A stretch of 64,000 bases of DNA from Aquibium oceanicum (lineage in GTDB: Bacteria; Pseudomonadota; Alphaproteobacteria; Rhizobiales; Rhizobiaceae). The notes under the pieces were generated by a model. It was given only the letters and a program-made list of their open reading frames with translations. It did not search any database and was not told the origin of the DNA. Location: contig NZ_CP018172.1 of NCBI RefSeq assembly GCF_001889605.1, positions 102,079 to 166,078 on the forward strand, read 5' to 3'. Made by a program: the position numbers and the translations under genes. Shown one piece after another: positions 1 to 8,849 of the stretch (position 1 is its first letter; every line of letters starts with the position of its first letter).

Positions 1-3
1 AGG

Positions 4-24
4 CTTGGCATTTAATTGTGAGAA
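4..24 (-). repeat. Left terminal inverted repeat of the Tni element
   Basis: Reverse complement of 3547-3567 with one mismatch (core TTCTCACAATTAA). A related inner copy at 37-54 lies in the opposite orientation and supplies the last codons and stop of tniQ. Confidence 0.8.
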
Positions 25-41
25 CCGCTGCTTCAGGATTC

Positions 42-908
42 TCAAATTAAGTGCATCTGCGAAGACACGTTCGACCGGTGAGCTCGGGCTATTATGTTTT
101 CGGCGGCGTCAGTGAACCGGACCCTGTTGTCACCCATCATGTGACCACGCAGCATTCGGAGCATCTCCGGTCCGGCACGCTCGACAATGGCAACACCGGC
201 CAGCAGAGCCGGCCGCAGTTGAAGCGGTAGGATCGGCTTTGCAGGTGTGGGCAGGTTCTCCTGTTGCTCGGCAATGACATGATCGAGGTCGGGGACGATT
301 GCGCCCAGAACTCTGAACCGCCAAAGATTCTCTTCGCGCGGCGGTGGCCACGTCATCCGTCGCATCAGAAGAAGCCGGGCGATTTCCGATGGCGACGCCC
401 AAGTGCGGATGTCGCGTTCGGCTTCATCATCGAGCAGCCTTTCGCCGTGGAGAGCTGCGGCGCAATACTGCCGGAAAGGGCAGGGGAGTTCGCGACCGAC
501 GGCATCCAGGAGTTGGCTTCCACACAGAGGGCACGTAATGCGCCACCCCAAAAGCTGGCTTCGCAGGATCGGCGCCGGTTCCGTATATGCCGGGCTGCAG
601 CTCGTGCAGATCTGCGTTGGCCGCGCGGCGATGAGCCGACGCGATGATTGCGCGACATTTGTGAAGGCCATTCGACGAACCACGGCCGGTTCGGTGGCAA
701 ACATGTTGGCAAGGCGGATTTCCTGATCACTGCTCAATTGGAGATCGGTCGCGCGCAACGCGGAGGCCTCCGGCAGGCAATGCCTGAGCATGACAAGCGG
801 AGGGACCGCGTAGAAGGCGGCATGGCGACTGATCCAGGAGGACAGTAGTTCATCAGAATGGGGCGGCAAGCACACCGGCAACTGCCGTGGCGGCGTGTTC
901 TCGATCAT
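42..908 (-). CDS. tniQ: TniQ family transposition protein
   Basis: 288 aa. TniQ proteins help select the target and connect it to the TniB/TniA machinery of Tn5053/Tn7-like elements. The N-terminal stretch DELLSSWISRHA (about residues 19-30) is typical of the family, and cysteines near residues 101-104 (CTSC) and 125-128 (CPLC) suggest a zinc-binding region. It is shorter than many TniQ proteins (roughly 400 aa in larger elements). Its start overlaps the tniB stop by 4 bp, so it is probably translationally coupled as the third gene of a tniA-tniB-tniQ operon. Its stop codon lies inside the inner left end repeat. Confidence 0.85.
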   Translation of the reverse strand: MIENTPPRQLPVCLPPHSDELLSSWISRHAAFYAVPPLVMLRHCLPEASALRATDLQLSSDQEIRLANMFATEPAVVRRMAFTNVAQSSRRLIAARPTQICTSCSPAYTEPAPILRSQLLGWRITCPLCGSQLLDAVGRELPCPFRQYCAAALHGERLLDDEAERDIRTWASPSEIARLLLMRRMTWPPPREENLWRFRVLGAIVPDLDHVIAEQQENLPTPAKPILPLQLRPALLAGVAIVERAGPEMLRMLRGHMMGDNRVRFTDAAENIIARAHRSNVSSQMHLI

Positions 909-1792
909 GCGTATGCCGCCTCGGCATCGAACTCTGGCTCCCAGTTCTCGACTGCTTCGTCGTTGATGTGTTCGCGGCCGCTCTCGATGGCTTCGACGGC
1001 CAGGCTGTTGATCATGTGGAAGATGCTGGCGGTGATGCCCTCTGTGATCTGTAGGATCCGTCGCAGCGACTTCGGCGTAAGCACCGAAGGCCGACGCAGC
1101 GGGGTATTGCGCAGAATCGACGCTACCAGGGTTTCGAACTGTTCGTTCGCAGCCCAGCGGCTCAAGGTGAACTGCTCGAACCGTCGCGCAAGCTGGACGT
1201 CGCCGCTGATCGCCTCCCGTGCCTCGTTGACGCCGAAGCAGACCAGGGAGATCTGCAGACGATTGCTGAGGAAGCGGAGCGTATTCAGGACGATGCGTTG
1301 CTCGCGGTAGGATCCGGCGAGGATGTTGTGCACCTCGTCGATGACCAGCACCTGCACGCCGATCGCTTCCATGATCCGCAACGCCGCCTGTTCCATCTGG
1401 GCAATGTCGGCGCGAGGCCGCTGCGGCGCGCCGAGAAGGGTAAGCAGTTCAGCGTAGAACCGCCGCTCGCCGGGACGGCTAGTCATTTCCATGGCCAGGA
1501 CCGGCGTCTTCAACGTACCCGTCAGAGGATTGAAACTCGACGGGTGCTCGTCTCGAAAGCGCTTCATGATCATGGTCTTTCCCATGCCGCTATCGCCGTA
1601 GATCGCGACCGAGGGCATGCGCGTGCCGCGCGGATGGTCGAGGAGCCCGCTTAGCCGGTCGAGCGCCTGCTTGGCGCGCGGGTAGAGAACCCAGCGGCGT
1701 GATCGTATCGCTCGAATGCGTCGCTCGTCAGTTTCGGCAAGCAGTGACGCAGCGCCGGCGGTCAGGTGGGAGATTCCATCGTTCATATTCAC
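905..1792 (-). CDS. tniB: TniB AAA+ ATPase, transposition regulator
   Basis: 295 aa. Walker A GDSGMGKT (about residues 65-72) and Walker B LVIDEVHNIL (about residues 149-158) mark an AAA+ NTPase of the TniB/TnsC/IstB type. It forms the ATP-dependent target complex recruited by TniQ and activates TniA. It sits 6 bp downstream of tniA and overlaps tniQ by 4 bp, the standard tniA-tniB-tniQ order. It appears full length with no interruption. Confidence 0.9.
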   Translation of the reverse strand: MNMNDGISHLTAGAASLLAETDERRIRAIRSRRWVLYPRAKQALDRLSGLLDHPRGTRMPSVAIYGDSGMGKTMIMKRFRDEHPSSFNPLTGTLKTPVLAMEMTSRPGERRFYAELLTLLGAPQRPRADIAQMEQAALRIMEAIGVQVLVIDEVHNILAGSYREQRIVLNTLRFLSNRLQISLVCFGVNEAREAISGDVQLARRFEQFTLSRWAANEQFETLVASILRNTPLRRPSVLTPKSLRRILQITEGITASIFHMINSLAVEAIESGREHINDEAVENWEPEFDAEAAYA

Positions 1793-1798
1793 TCCAGC

Positions 1799-3412
1799 TC
1801 AATCTGTATCCTCTACAAAGGGTACAGGTTTGCTGGAGTCGACACCGCGGAGCGAGCCCCATCCCCGATCATCCACTTTCGATTTCGAAGAAGCCTTCCC
1901 GCGTCGCGCAGCCGCCGTTTTCTTGATGGCTGTTTCGACCAATTCTCGCTGTGCGATGGCGGTGCGGACGATGGCGCCGGTGTCGACTTCACGGCGGCCT
2001 TTCGCCAGAAGGGTGCGTCGGGCGGTAACTGCCTCGTGCAGTGTGATCGAAGGCAGGGTCACGTCGGCATAGCGCGCCTCCACGAAGTTTCCAGATGACC
2101 GCCGAATGAAGATGCGCGCCAGGTCGCGCGGATCGTACTTCACAAGCAGGCGGCGGTCAGAACGCCCGACGTCGGCGCTCAGCGCCGCCGACCAGTAGCG
2201 CAGGCCGAACAGATGGATCCCAGTCGGCCGCAAGGTGCGCTCCTGCTCAGGCAGGAAGGTTAGCCAGAAGCGGAGCCGATCCTGTGGCAGTCGAAGCGGG
2301 ATATCGCCCTCGTGCTCCCGCCAGACCGCAATCGGCGGGCGGCCCAGGGTGCCGTGGATCGACTGATGGTAGGAGCCGACGATATCGAGTGCAATATAAC
2401 GCTCGAGTTCACGCAGTGTCAGTGCCGCGTGCCGCTTTGAGTCGTACTCTCCCAGCTCCTGTTCGTTGCTGAATGTTGTCCCGGGCAGCAGGTGCAGCTT
2501 TCCCATCTGCGAGCCGATCAGACGCTCGATGTGACCGCCGAAGCGCGGCTCGCCCGGTGGCCGCCATTCGATTGCCATACCGGCATCCTCACAACCTCTC
2601 TTGAATGCACGGCTGCGGAAGTCGGCGCCGTTGTCGACGTGAACAGTGTCCGGCAGCCCAGCGACGGGCCACGGCTCCGTGACCTCGCGTTCTCTCAACC
2701 ATGCCGATTTGTCGAATACGGAGTGTAGAAGGCACAGACTGGTGGACAGCCGGGACGGGGCATCCATCGTAAGATAGAACCCGGTCACCATGCGGCTGCA
2801 GACGTCCATCGCCAGTGTCAGCCACGGTCGACCGAGGGGCTGCCGGGTTTCCTCGTCGACGACGAAGACGTCGGCCTTCGTATGATCCATCTGGACGACT
2901 TCGAGGGGTCGGGACGCACCGAACACCCCGGGAACAGGCGTCGTCGCCTTGACGATCTTCTGTTCGCCGCGGCGCTGGGCACGCTTTTGCAGGTCGATGT
3001 CATCGAGGCGGGTCACTATCGTCCGGCGATGCGGTGGCTTGAGCCCCGCCGACATGCAATTCGCCTGCACGTTACGGACCAGCTGCGAAACCGTCGGCCG
3101 GGTCCGCTTCAGATAGTGTGAGTTGATCGTCGCGCGGATGATCTCTTCTCGCTTCTCGTCCAGGGTACGATGACCCTCCGGGCGCCCACGTTTGCGATCC
3201 ACCAGAGACAGAACGGTCCCGCCGGCGCGGAACAGCTTGACCAGGCGGTATGCAGTTGCCTGGCTAAGGCCGAGCTCGGCCGCGAGTTCCGCAACATCTC
3301 CGGCCGTCGCGCCCTCAGGATTGCGTTTGAGAAAGCTGCGGATCGCGTCCGCACGCCGGCACGCTTCATCCCAAAGCGCCTCATCAATTTCGTCGGGAAA
3401 TGGGTCGCTCAT
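1799..3412 (-). CDS. tniA: TniA DDE transposase (Mu transposase C-terminal type)
   Basis: About 537 aa starting at MSDPFPDEIDEALW; an upstream in-frame ATG at 3454 overlaps the end repeat region and is less likely. An N-terminal HTH region (EGATAGDVAELAAELGLSQ) is followed by the retroviral-integrase-like core: QMDHTKADVFV (first Asp), HVDNGADF (second Asp) and FGGHIERLIG (Glu), then a Mu-type beta-barrel C-terminus. It carries out strand transfer of the element. First gene of the tni operon, adjacent to the right-end repeats 3446-3567. Confidence 0.9.
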   Translation of the reverse strand: MSDPFPDEIDEALWDEACRRADAIRSFLKRNPEGATAGDVAELAAELGLSQATAYRLVKLFRAGGTVLSLVDRKRGRPEGHRTLDEKREEIIRATINSHYLKRTRPTVSQLVRNVQANCMSAGLKPPHRRTIVTRLDDIDLQKRAQRRGEQKIVKATTPVPGVFGASRPLEVVQMDHTKADVFVVDEETRQPLGRPWLTLAMDVCSRMVTGFYLTMDAPSRLSTSLCLLHSVFDKSAWLREREVTEPWPVAGLPDTVHVDNGADFRSRAFKRGCEDAGMAIEWRPPGEPRFGGHIERLIGSQMGKLHLLPGTTFSNEQELGEYDSKRHAALTLRELERYIALDIVGSYHQSIHGTLGRPPIAVWREHEGDIPLRLPQDRLRFWLTFLPEQERTLRPTGIHLFGLRYWSAALSADVGRSDRRLLVKYDPRDLARIFIRRSSGNFVEARYADVTLPSITLHEAVTARRTLLAKGRREVDTGAIVRTAIAQRELVETAIKKTAAARRGKASSKSKVDDRGWGSLRGVDSSKPVPFVEDTD

Positions 3413-3445
3413 GAAGGCTCGCGAGTGAAAAACTCCGAGAGTCGG

Positions 3446-3567
3446 AATTCTCACATTAAGTGCCAGGCGCCAAGAGCGATTATCAAATTAACTGCTGATT
3501 CTCAAATTAAGTGCCGGCCTAAGCATCTGGAATCGTTTGTAGGGCATTCTCACAATTAAGTGCCAAG
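3446..3567 (+). repeat. Right-end repeat cluster of the Tni element
   Basis: Four copies of a sequence like TTCTCA(C)AATTAAGTGCC at 3446-3464, 3478-3495 (degenerate), 3497-3515 and 3545-3567. The outermost matches the left end 4-24. These are probable TniA-binding sites and overlap the tni promoter region. Confidence 0.75.
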
Positions 3568-3617
3568 TCACACCTCGGGAAGTGACCGCAAACAGAAAGG
3601 CGGAGGGGTAAGCAGGT

Positions 3618-6158
3618 ATGGCCGGCGAGAAGGAAATTGTCGTCGTTACCGGAAGCAGCGGCTTCATCGGTTCGGCGGTCATCGAAAAGCTCGCCAGGCG
3701 TTTCACACTTGTCGGTTTTGATCGCGAAACCTCGCCCCATCCGCCCGCCGCGGCCGAATGCATCTGCATCGATCTCACCTCGGACGACAGCGTCGAGGCG
3801 GCGCTGAAACGATTGCGCACAGGCTATGGCAACCGCATTGCATCGGTGATCCATCTCGCCGCCTATTTCGATCTCACAGGCGAAGCGAACCCTAAATACG
3901 AGCAGGTGACCGTCCGCGGCACGGAACGGCTGCTGCGAGGGCTTCAGAAATTCGAGGTCGAACAGTTCGTTTTCGCCAGCACGATGCTGGTGCATGCGCC
4001 CGGGAGGAAGGGAGAACCGATTGACGAGGACTGGCCGCTCGACCCGAAGCTGCCCTATAGGGAATCGAAGATTCGCACCGAGGCGCTGATCCGGGAACAG
4101 CGGAAGTCCATCCCCACTGTCATGATCCGTCCGTCCGGCGTCTACGATGACATGTGCCATTCGGCGTTCTTGTCCCGGCAGATCGCGAGGATATACGAGC
4201 GCCAACTCGTCAGCCACGTCTATCCGGGCGATCTCGACGCAGGGCAGCCTTTTCTGCATCTGGACGACCTGACCGACGCGCTGCTCGCGATCGTGCAGCG
4301 GCGCAAGGATCTGCCGCCGAAGCTGCCGCTGCTTCTGGGAGAGACGGAGACACTCAGCTTTGACGAGATTCAGCGCGAGGTGGCGCGGCTCATTCACGAC
4401 GAGGATTGGGAGACGCGGGCGATTCCGAAGGCGTTGGCCAGGACCGGAGCTTGGGTCGAGGGCGAGATCCTCGACGAGGATCCCTTCATCAAGCCGTGGA
4501 TGGTTGACATTTCGGACGACCACTACGAACTCGACATCTCGCGCGCCCGGAGCCTCGTTGGCTGGGAGCCAAAGCATTCCCTGCGCGACACGCTCCCGGA
4601 AATGATCGAGGCCCTGAAAGCCGATCCGGTCGGCTGGTACAAAGCCAACAAGCTGAATTCCGCCCGGGTTGCGGCGGTCGCAGCCGAAGGAAAACCGGAG
4701 AAGAAGGGGGAACGCTCGGAGAAACACCACGCCATAATGCGCGAGCACATGGAAAGCATGCGGCAGATGCATTTCGACATGCAGTGGGTGCATTTTCTGA
4801 ACATCCTGCTCGGGTTTTGGCTGGCGACCAGCCCCTTCGTGTTCGGCACGTTCGGCGAGGACACCTTCAGCGCCGCCGTGATGGGCATGACGGAAGATAG
4901 GGGCCTATGGGAGCCGTCGCTGCGCAACAATCTGACAGCCTGGAGCGACCTGATCAGCGGCCTGTTGATCATGGGCTTCGGAGCACTCTCCCTGTCGCCC
5001 CTCTTCAGCTGGGCGCAATGGGCCAATACGGCTGTCGGGGTGTGGCTGCTCTTTGCGCCGCTGATCTTCTGGACTCCGAGCGCGGCCGTCTATGCCAACG
5101 ACACCTTCGTCGGCGCTCTGGTCATAGCTTTCGCCATACTGGTGCCGATGATGCCGGGCATGAGTATGGAAGGCATGATGGATTCCTCCGACATGCCGCC
5201 CGGTTGGACCTATTCGCCGTCGACCTATCTGCAGCGCCTTCCGATCATCGCGCTCGGCGCGATCGGATTCGTCATTTCGCGCGTGCTTGCGGCATACCAA
5301 CTCGGACATATCGACGGCGTGTGGGAACCGTTTTTCGCTGGCGATGCCATCCGGAACGGCACCGAATTCATCATCACCTCGGATGTCTCGAAAGCCTGGC
5401 CGGTCGCCGACGGCGGCTTGGGCGCCACAACTTATATGTTCGAGGTGCTGATGGGGCTAATGGGGGGACGCGCGCGTTGGCGGACCATGCCTTGGATGGT
5501 GCTGCTGTTCGGCTTCGTTGTCGTGCCGTTGGGCGTCGTGTCGATCTATTTCATCATCATCCAGCCGATTGTGATCGGCACCTATTGCACGCTTTGCCTG
5601 CTGGCGGCGCTTGCCATGCTCATCATGATCCCGTACTCGCTCGACGAGTTGGTCGCCATGGGCCAGTTCCTGGTCCAGAACACACGCCGAGGCCGGCCAT
5701 TCTGGCGGTCCTTCTTCATGGGCGACGCGTTGCCGGGAAGCGGCAAGGACGAGAAGCGGCCCGGTTTCGACGTGCCGTCGCGCCAGTTGGCGTGTGACGC
5801 GGCCCGCGGCGTCACCATTCCCTGGACCCTCGTCGTCAGCGCGGTTCTCGGCGTCTGGCTCATGTTCAGCCGCCTCGTCTTTGGCACGGAACCGCCGATG
5901 GCCGACAGCGACCACCTGGTCGGAGCCTTGATCCTGACGGTGGCCGTGATCGCGATGGCAGAAGTCGCGCGGCCGCTACGCTTCATCAACATCGCCTTCG
6001 GCTTCTGGCTGATCGGTGCGCCATGGTTCCTGTTGGGCATTAGCGGGATCGCGACAGCCAACAGCGTGGTCGTCGGCCTGTTCGTGATCGGCCTCAGCCT
6101 GCCGCGCGGCGCCCGTAGCGCCGAGCATTACGGCGGCTGGGATCGCTATATATTCTGA
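3618..6158 (+). CDS. NAD-dependent epimerase - SPW repeat - VKOR-like membrane fusion protein
   Basis: 846 aa. Residues 1 to about 330 form an extended-SDR (NAD-dependent epimerase/dehydratase) domain with the Rossmann motif TGSSGFIG near residue 12 and an active-site-like YRESK. A charged linker leads to SPW-type membrane repeats (around FLNILLGFWLATSPFVFG and VGVWLLFAPLIFW). Next comes a VKOR-like segment with TYCTLCL, CxxC at residues 657 and 660, then a further SPW pair at the C-terminus. The second cysteine pair of full VKOR enzymes is not visible. RBS GGAGG lies upstream of ATG 3618. The tni element ends 50 bp upstream, so the native promoter may be displaced. A decayed second copy lies at 29004-30419. 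Substrate unknown; a link to envelope redox is inference. Confidence 0.8.
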   Translation: MAGEKEIVVVTGSSGFIGSAVIEKLARRFTLVGFDRETSPHPPAAAECICIDLTSDDSVEAALKRLRTGYGNRIASVIHLAAYFDLTGEANPKYEQVTVRGTERLLRGLQKFEVEQFVFASTMLVHAPGRKGEPIDEDWPLDPKLPYRESKIRTEALIREQRKSIPTVMIRPSGVYDDMCHSAFLSRQIARIYERQLVSHVYPGDLDAGQPFLHLDDLTDALLAIVQRRKDLPPKLPLLLGETETLSFDEIQREVARLIHDEDWETRAIPKALARTGAWVEGEILDEDPFIKPWMVDISDDHYELDISRARSLVGWEPKHSLRDTLPEMIEALKADPVGWYKANKLNSARVAAVAAEGKPEKKGERSEKHHAIMREHMESMRQMHFDMQWVHFLNILLGFWLATSPFVFGTFGEDTFSAAVMGMTEDRGLWEPSLRNNLTAWSDLISGLLIMGFGALSLSPLFSWAQWANTAVGVWLLFAPLIFWTPSAAVYANDTFVGALVIAFAILVPMMPGMSMEGMMDSSDMPPGWTYSPSTYLQRLPIIALGAIGFVISRVLAAYQLGHIDGVWEPFFAGDAIRNGTEFIITSDVSKAWPVADGGLGATTYMFEVLMGLMGGRARWRTMPWMVLLFGFVVVPLGVVSIYFIIIQPIVIGTYCTLCLLAALAMLIMIPYSLDELVAMGQFLVQNTRRGRPFWRSFFMGDALPGSGKDEKRPGFDVPSRQLACDAARGVTIPWTLVVSAVLGVWLMFSRLVFGTEPPMADSDHLVGALILTVAVIAMAEVARPLRFINIAFGFWLIGAPWFLLGISGIATANSVVVGLFVIGLSLPRGARSAEHYGGWDRYIF

Positions 6159-6235
6159 CAGGAAGCGGGTCCGAACGTCGCACAGCCTGGAACCTGCTTG
6201 CGCAAAAGGCGCTCGGGCCCCATTATAGCGCTGTC

Positions 6236-6586
6236 ATGACTCGATCGTACAAACATCTTCTCGCCATGCTGCTCGCGATCGTCGCGATGTCGGCCTTGAG
6301 CTTGTCGGCCGTCCAGGCCGGCACGATGGCCGTTGAGATGTCCGGCATGGCCGATGGAATGAGCGCGTCCGGTGATTGCGTGACGCCGTGTCCAGGCGAG
6401 CAAGACGACGCGGACCCGATGGCATGTCCCCCCGTGTGCGTAGCCCCTGTCGTTGCCGTGCTTCCTTCGATCATGACGTTGGACGTCGCATCGACATCTC
6501 TCCATTACGTCTTCCCCTACTCTCCCCATCTCGGGCGGGAGTCCTTGCCAGACCCATATCCTCCCAGGACCCGCGGCAGCGCCTGA
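6236..6586 (+). CDS. Small exported Cys-rich protein, possible copper-associated
   Basis: 116 aa. An N-terminal signal-like hydrophobic segment (HLLAMLLAIVAMSALSLSAV, residues 7-26) ends near VQAG. A mature part holds four cysteines in two CxxxC-type pairs (DCVTPCPG and ACPPVCVAP) plus Met-rich MSGMADGM. It precedes the multicopper oxidase, and small Cys/Met proteins upstream of copper-resistance operons (CopL or DUF2946-like) have this look. Family membership is a guess from composition and context; a divalent or copper-binding role is inference. Confidence 0.5.
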   Translation: MTRSYKHLLAMLLAIVAMSALSLSAVQAGTMAVEMSGMADGMSASGDCVTPCPGEQDDADPMACPPVCVAPVVAVLPSIMTLDVASTSLHYVFPYSPHLGRESLPDPYPPRTRGSA

Positions 6587-6590
6587 TGCT

Positions 6591-6612
6591 ATCGGCCGCT
6601 TTCGCGGCCGAT
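6591..6612 (+). other. Strong hairpin between the Cys-rich gene and the multicopper oxidase
   Basis: Perfect 9-bp stem (ATCGGCCGC / GCGGCCGAT) with a 4-base loop, 5 bases after the 6586 stop. No T-tract follows, so it is more likely an mRNA-stability element or partial attenuator than an intrinsic terminator. Confidence 0.4.
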
Positions 6613-6723
6613 CCGAGCATCTGCGTCCGTTTGTGTGCCGTAACGCGCGCAGAGGCTAATCCCTGATGGCAGTCGAGACCTTCCTCGGCTTGCTGTCAGC
6701 GGTGATCGTGGAAGGTTTCTAAA

Positions 6724-8183
6724 GTGAATTCTGATTTTTCGATTCTCCGCCGGAGGTTTCTCCAGGCAGGCGCTGCTCTTGCGGGCGCGAGCTTTCTGCC
6801 GACCGGAATTTCACGCGCGGCCGGCATCGACGAACGGAGGCTGACAGTAGCTCCGGGCCGCGCGCCATTGCTTGGCAAAGACAAGCCAGAGTCGGACGTC
6901 TGGACCTACGATGGCGTCGTCCCGGGCCGCTGCTGCGCGTCCGCCAGGGACAGCCTGTCCGCATCCTCGTCGAGAACAGGCTCGACGAGGACACCACTGT
7001 TCATTGGCATGGCATCCGCCTTCCAAATGACATGGACGGCGTGCCAGGGCTGACGCAGCCACCGATCCGGCCTGGCGAGACATTCACCTACGAGTTCACC
7101 CCGCCGGACGCCGGAACCTTCTGGTACCATCCCCATGCCAACAGCCTCGAGCAGTTGGGACGCGGCCTTGCGGGAGTCCTGATCGTCGAGGAGACCGAGA
7201 CTGTCGCGGTCGACCGTGACCTCCTGTGGGTCCTGAGGGACTGGCGGGTGACGTCCGAAGGTCAGATCGCGTCCGGCTTCGGCAACATGATGGAAGCCGG
7301 GATGTCCGGCCGCGTCGGCAACATTGCCACGCTGAACGGCGCGGTTCCCGGCGACCAACCCGTTCGGGCCGGTGAACGCGTTCGCCTCAGACTCGTCAAC
7401 GTTTCGCTCGCGCGCATCATGGGTCTTCGTTTCGAAGGACATGATCCGCTCGTCGTCGCGATCGACGGACAGCCATGCGAGCCGCACAGGCCGGAAGACG
7501 GCCGTCTCTTGCTCGGTCCGGCGATGCGCATAGACCTCATGATCGACATGACGGGCGTACCGGGCGGACGGTACCGGGTCACGGACGATTTCTACAAGGG
7601 ACTGGAATACGAGCTGTTAGTGTTGGCCTATTCGGACGAAGCTCCTCTGCGGACGACGTTTCCGGAGCCGATTGCCCTGCCGCTGAATCCCCTTCCCGAG
7701 CCCGACCTTTCCGCGCCTGACCGTCATGACCTGACCCTTGAGGGCGGCATGATGAGCCGCATGAAGGGAGCCGGAGGGATGGGTCGCGGAATGATGCAAG
7801 GCATGGGCGGCATGATGGGCATGGGGCAGGCGCTCTGGTCCATCAATGGGACGTCGATGACCGGCGACGGGCACGCCGACATGCCCCCTCTGATGTCGCT
7901 GGCGCGCGGAAAAACGCACCTGATCACCATGCGCAACCTTACTGCCTGGTGGCATCCGATGCACCTTCACGGTTTCAGCTTCCGGGTACTTACGCGCAAC
8001 GGGGCGGAAGCGCCTTACAGCCAATGGGCGGACACTGTGCTCATGGCTCCCGAAGATACCGTCGAGGTGGCCTTCGTCGCGGACAATCCCGGCGACTGGA
8101 TGCTGCATTGCCATGTCACCGATCACCAGATGGCTGGCCTCATGACCGTGCTTCGCGTCGCCGACGCGGGGCAAGAAAAATAG
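6724..8183 (+). pseudogene. Multicopper oxidase (CopA/CueO-like), one-base frameshift
   Basis: Would encode about 486 aa. A Tat signal (RRRFLQAGAALAGASFLP) starts the frame from ATG 6724. Reading changes frame at about 6927, where CCGGGCCCG would be expected but one C is absent. All four copper-ligand motifs are present downstream: HWHG (7002), WYHPHAN (about 7122), HPMHLHG (about 7959) and HCHVTDHQM (about 8105). The Met-rich loop near 7745-7830 is typical of periplasmic copper oxidases. The role would be oxidation of Cu(I) in the periplasm. First main gene of the copper/thiol cluster. The intact motifs on both sides suggest a very recent shift or a sequencing error. Confidence 0.8.
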
Positions 8184-8214
8184 AACCTCAACGATAACCG
8201 CGAAAGGAATACCA

Positions 8215-8652
8215 ATGCTACGCGCTCTCACCCTGATCACGCTCCTCCTGGCCGGAGGCGTCACCGTCCAAGCGGAAGAGGCCCTCAAGGCCACCCTCTA
8301 CAAGAATCCTCAGTGCGGCTGCTGCGAAGGTTACGCCGATTACCTGCGTCAGAACGGGTTCGAGGTCGAGGTCAAGCCGACCAACGACCTGACTCAGATC
8401 AGCCGCAAGGCCGGGGTGCCCGAAAACTTCCAGGGCTGCCACACGATGTTCATCGACGGCTACGTGGTCGACGGGCACGTCCCGGTCGACACCGTCCGTA
8501 AGCTGCTGTCGGAGCGTCCCGACATCGCGGGCGTCACCTTGCCCGGCATGCCGCTCGGCTCGCCCGGAATGGGCGGTGAGAAGACCGCACCGTTCGAGAT
8601 TTTCGCCGTGACGAAGGACGGAAAGACGCCCGCGCTTTACGCGACGGAGTAG
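8215..8652 (+). CDS. DUF411 family metal-binding protein
   Basis: 145 aa with signal peptide (LTLITLLLAGGVTVQAEE). The DUF411 core shows YKNPQCGCCEGYADYL (Cys cluster), then NFQGCHTMFIDGYVVDGHVP with conserved Cys-His and a GHVP turn. DUF411 proteins are thioredoxin-like periplasmic proteins often found with multicopper oxidases and copper exporters, and are thought to bind copper. It follows the multicopper oxidase by 31 bp in the same direction with RBS GAAAGGA. Confidence 0.85.
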   Translation: MLRALTLITLLLAGGVTVQAEEALKATLYKNPQCGCCEGYADYLRQNGFEVEVKPTNDLTQISRKAGVPENFQGCHTMFIDGYVVDGHVPVDTVRKLLSERPDIAGVTLPGMPLGSPGMGGEKTAPFEIFAVTKDGKTPALYATE

Positions 8653-8662
8653 GAGGAAAGCA

Positions 8663-8849
8663 ATGCTGAGCGGCATGTTTCGATTGCGGCCTCAACAACT
8701 GGCTGAGCATAGCCCTCATGCCTGGGGCGGGCCTGCTCGTCTTGCTCGTGCTGCTCCTCGTGGTCGCACCGCTTGTGAAACACTCTTTTGGGGAGGCTGC
8801 GGAAAATGGCCAGAGACTCCATGACGGCGGGCGCGGCCAACTCGTTTGA
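8663..8849 (+). pseudogene. Small one-TM membrane protein, frameshifted
   Basis: A strong RBS (AGGAGGAAAG, 8651-8660) precedes ATG 8663. After five codons the frame shifts at the T run 8678-8680; removing one T gives about 61 aa with FDCGLNNWLSIAL and then a hydrophobic stretch (GLLVLLVLLLVVAPLV). No family recognised. It overlaps the start of the following thioredoxin gene. It could be a genuine short gene with an indel or an artefact. Confidence 0.4.

Larger units (their letters stand above)
4..3567. mobile_element. Compact Tni-type (TniQ-TniB-TniA) transposon
   Basis: A 3.56-kb unit bounded by near-identical 21-bp inverted ends, 4-24 and 3547-3567 (one mismatch; outer sequence CTTGGCA...). 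Between them lie only tniQ, tniB and tniA, all on the minus strand. Related end repeats recur just inside each end, as expected for iterated transposase-binding sites of Tn7/Tn5053-like elements. No resolvase, cargo or cas gene is present. The target duplication cannot be tested because only three bases of left flank are visible. It may be a self-sufficient short element or the transposition module of a larger one. Confidence 0.75.

Noticed and set aside
3446..3567. Short regular repeats resembling a CRISPR array
   Set aside because: Spacing is irregular, copies vary, no cas genes are near, and the repeats match the transposon end at 4-24.
1..3567. CRISPR-associated transposon (TniQ-guided)
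   Set aside because: No Cas12k or Cascade genes or guide array; the element contains only tniQ, tniB and tniA.
3519..4793. Minus-strand frame opposite the epimerase domain
   Set aside because: No motif or start support; the plus strand has a clear SDR domain.
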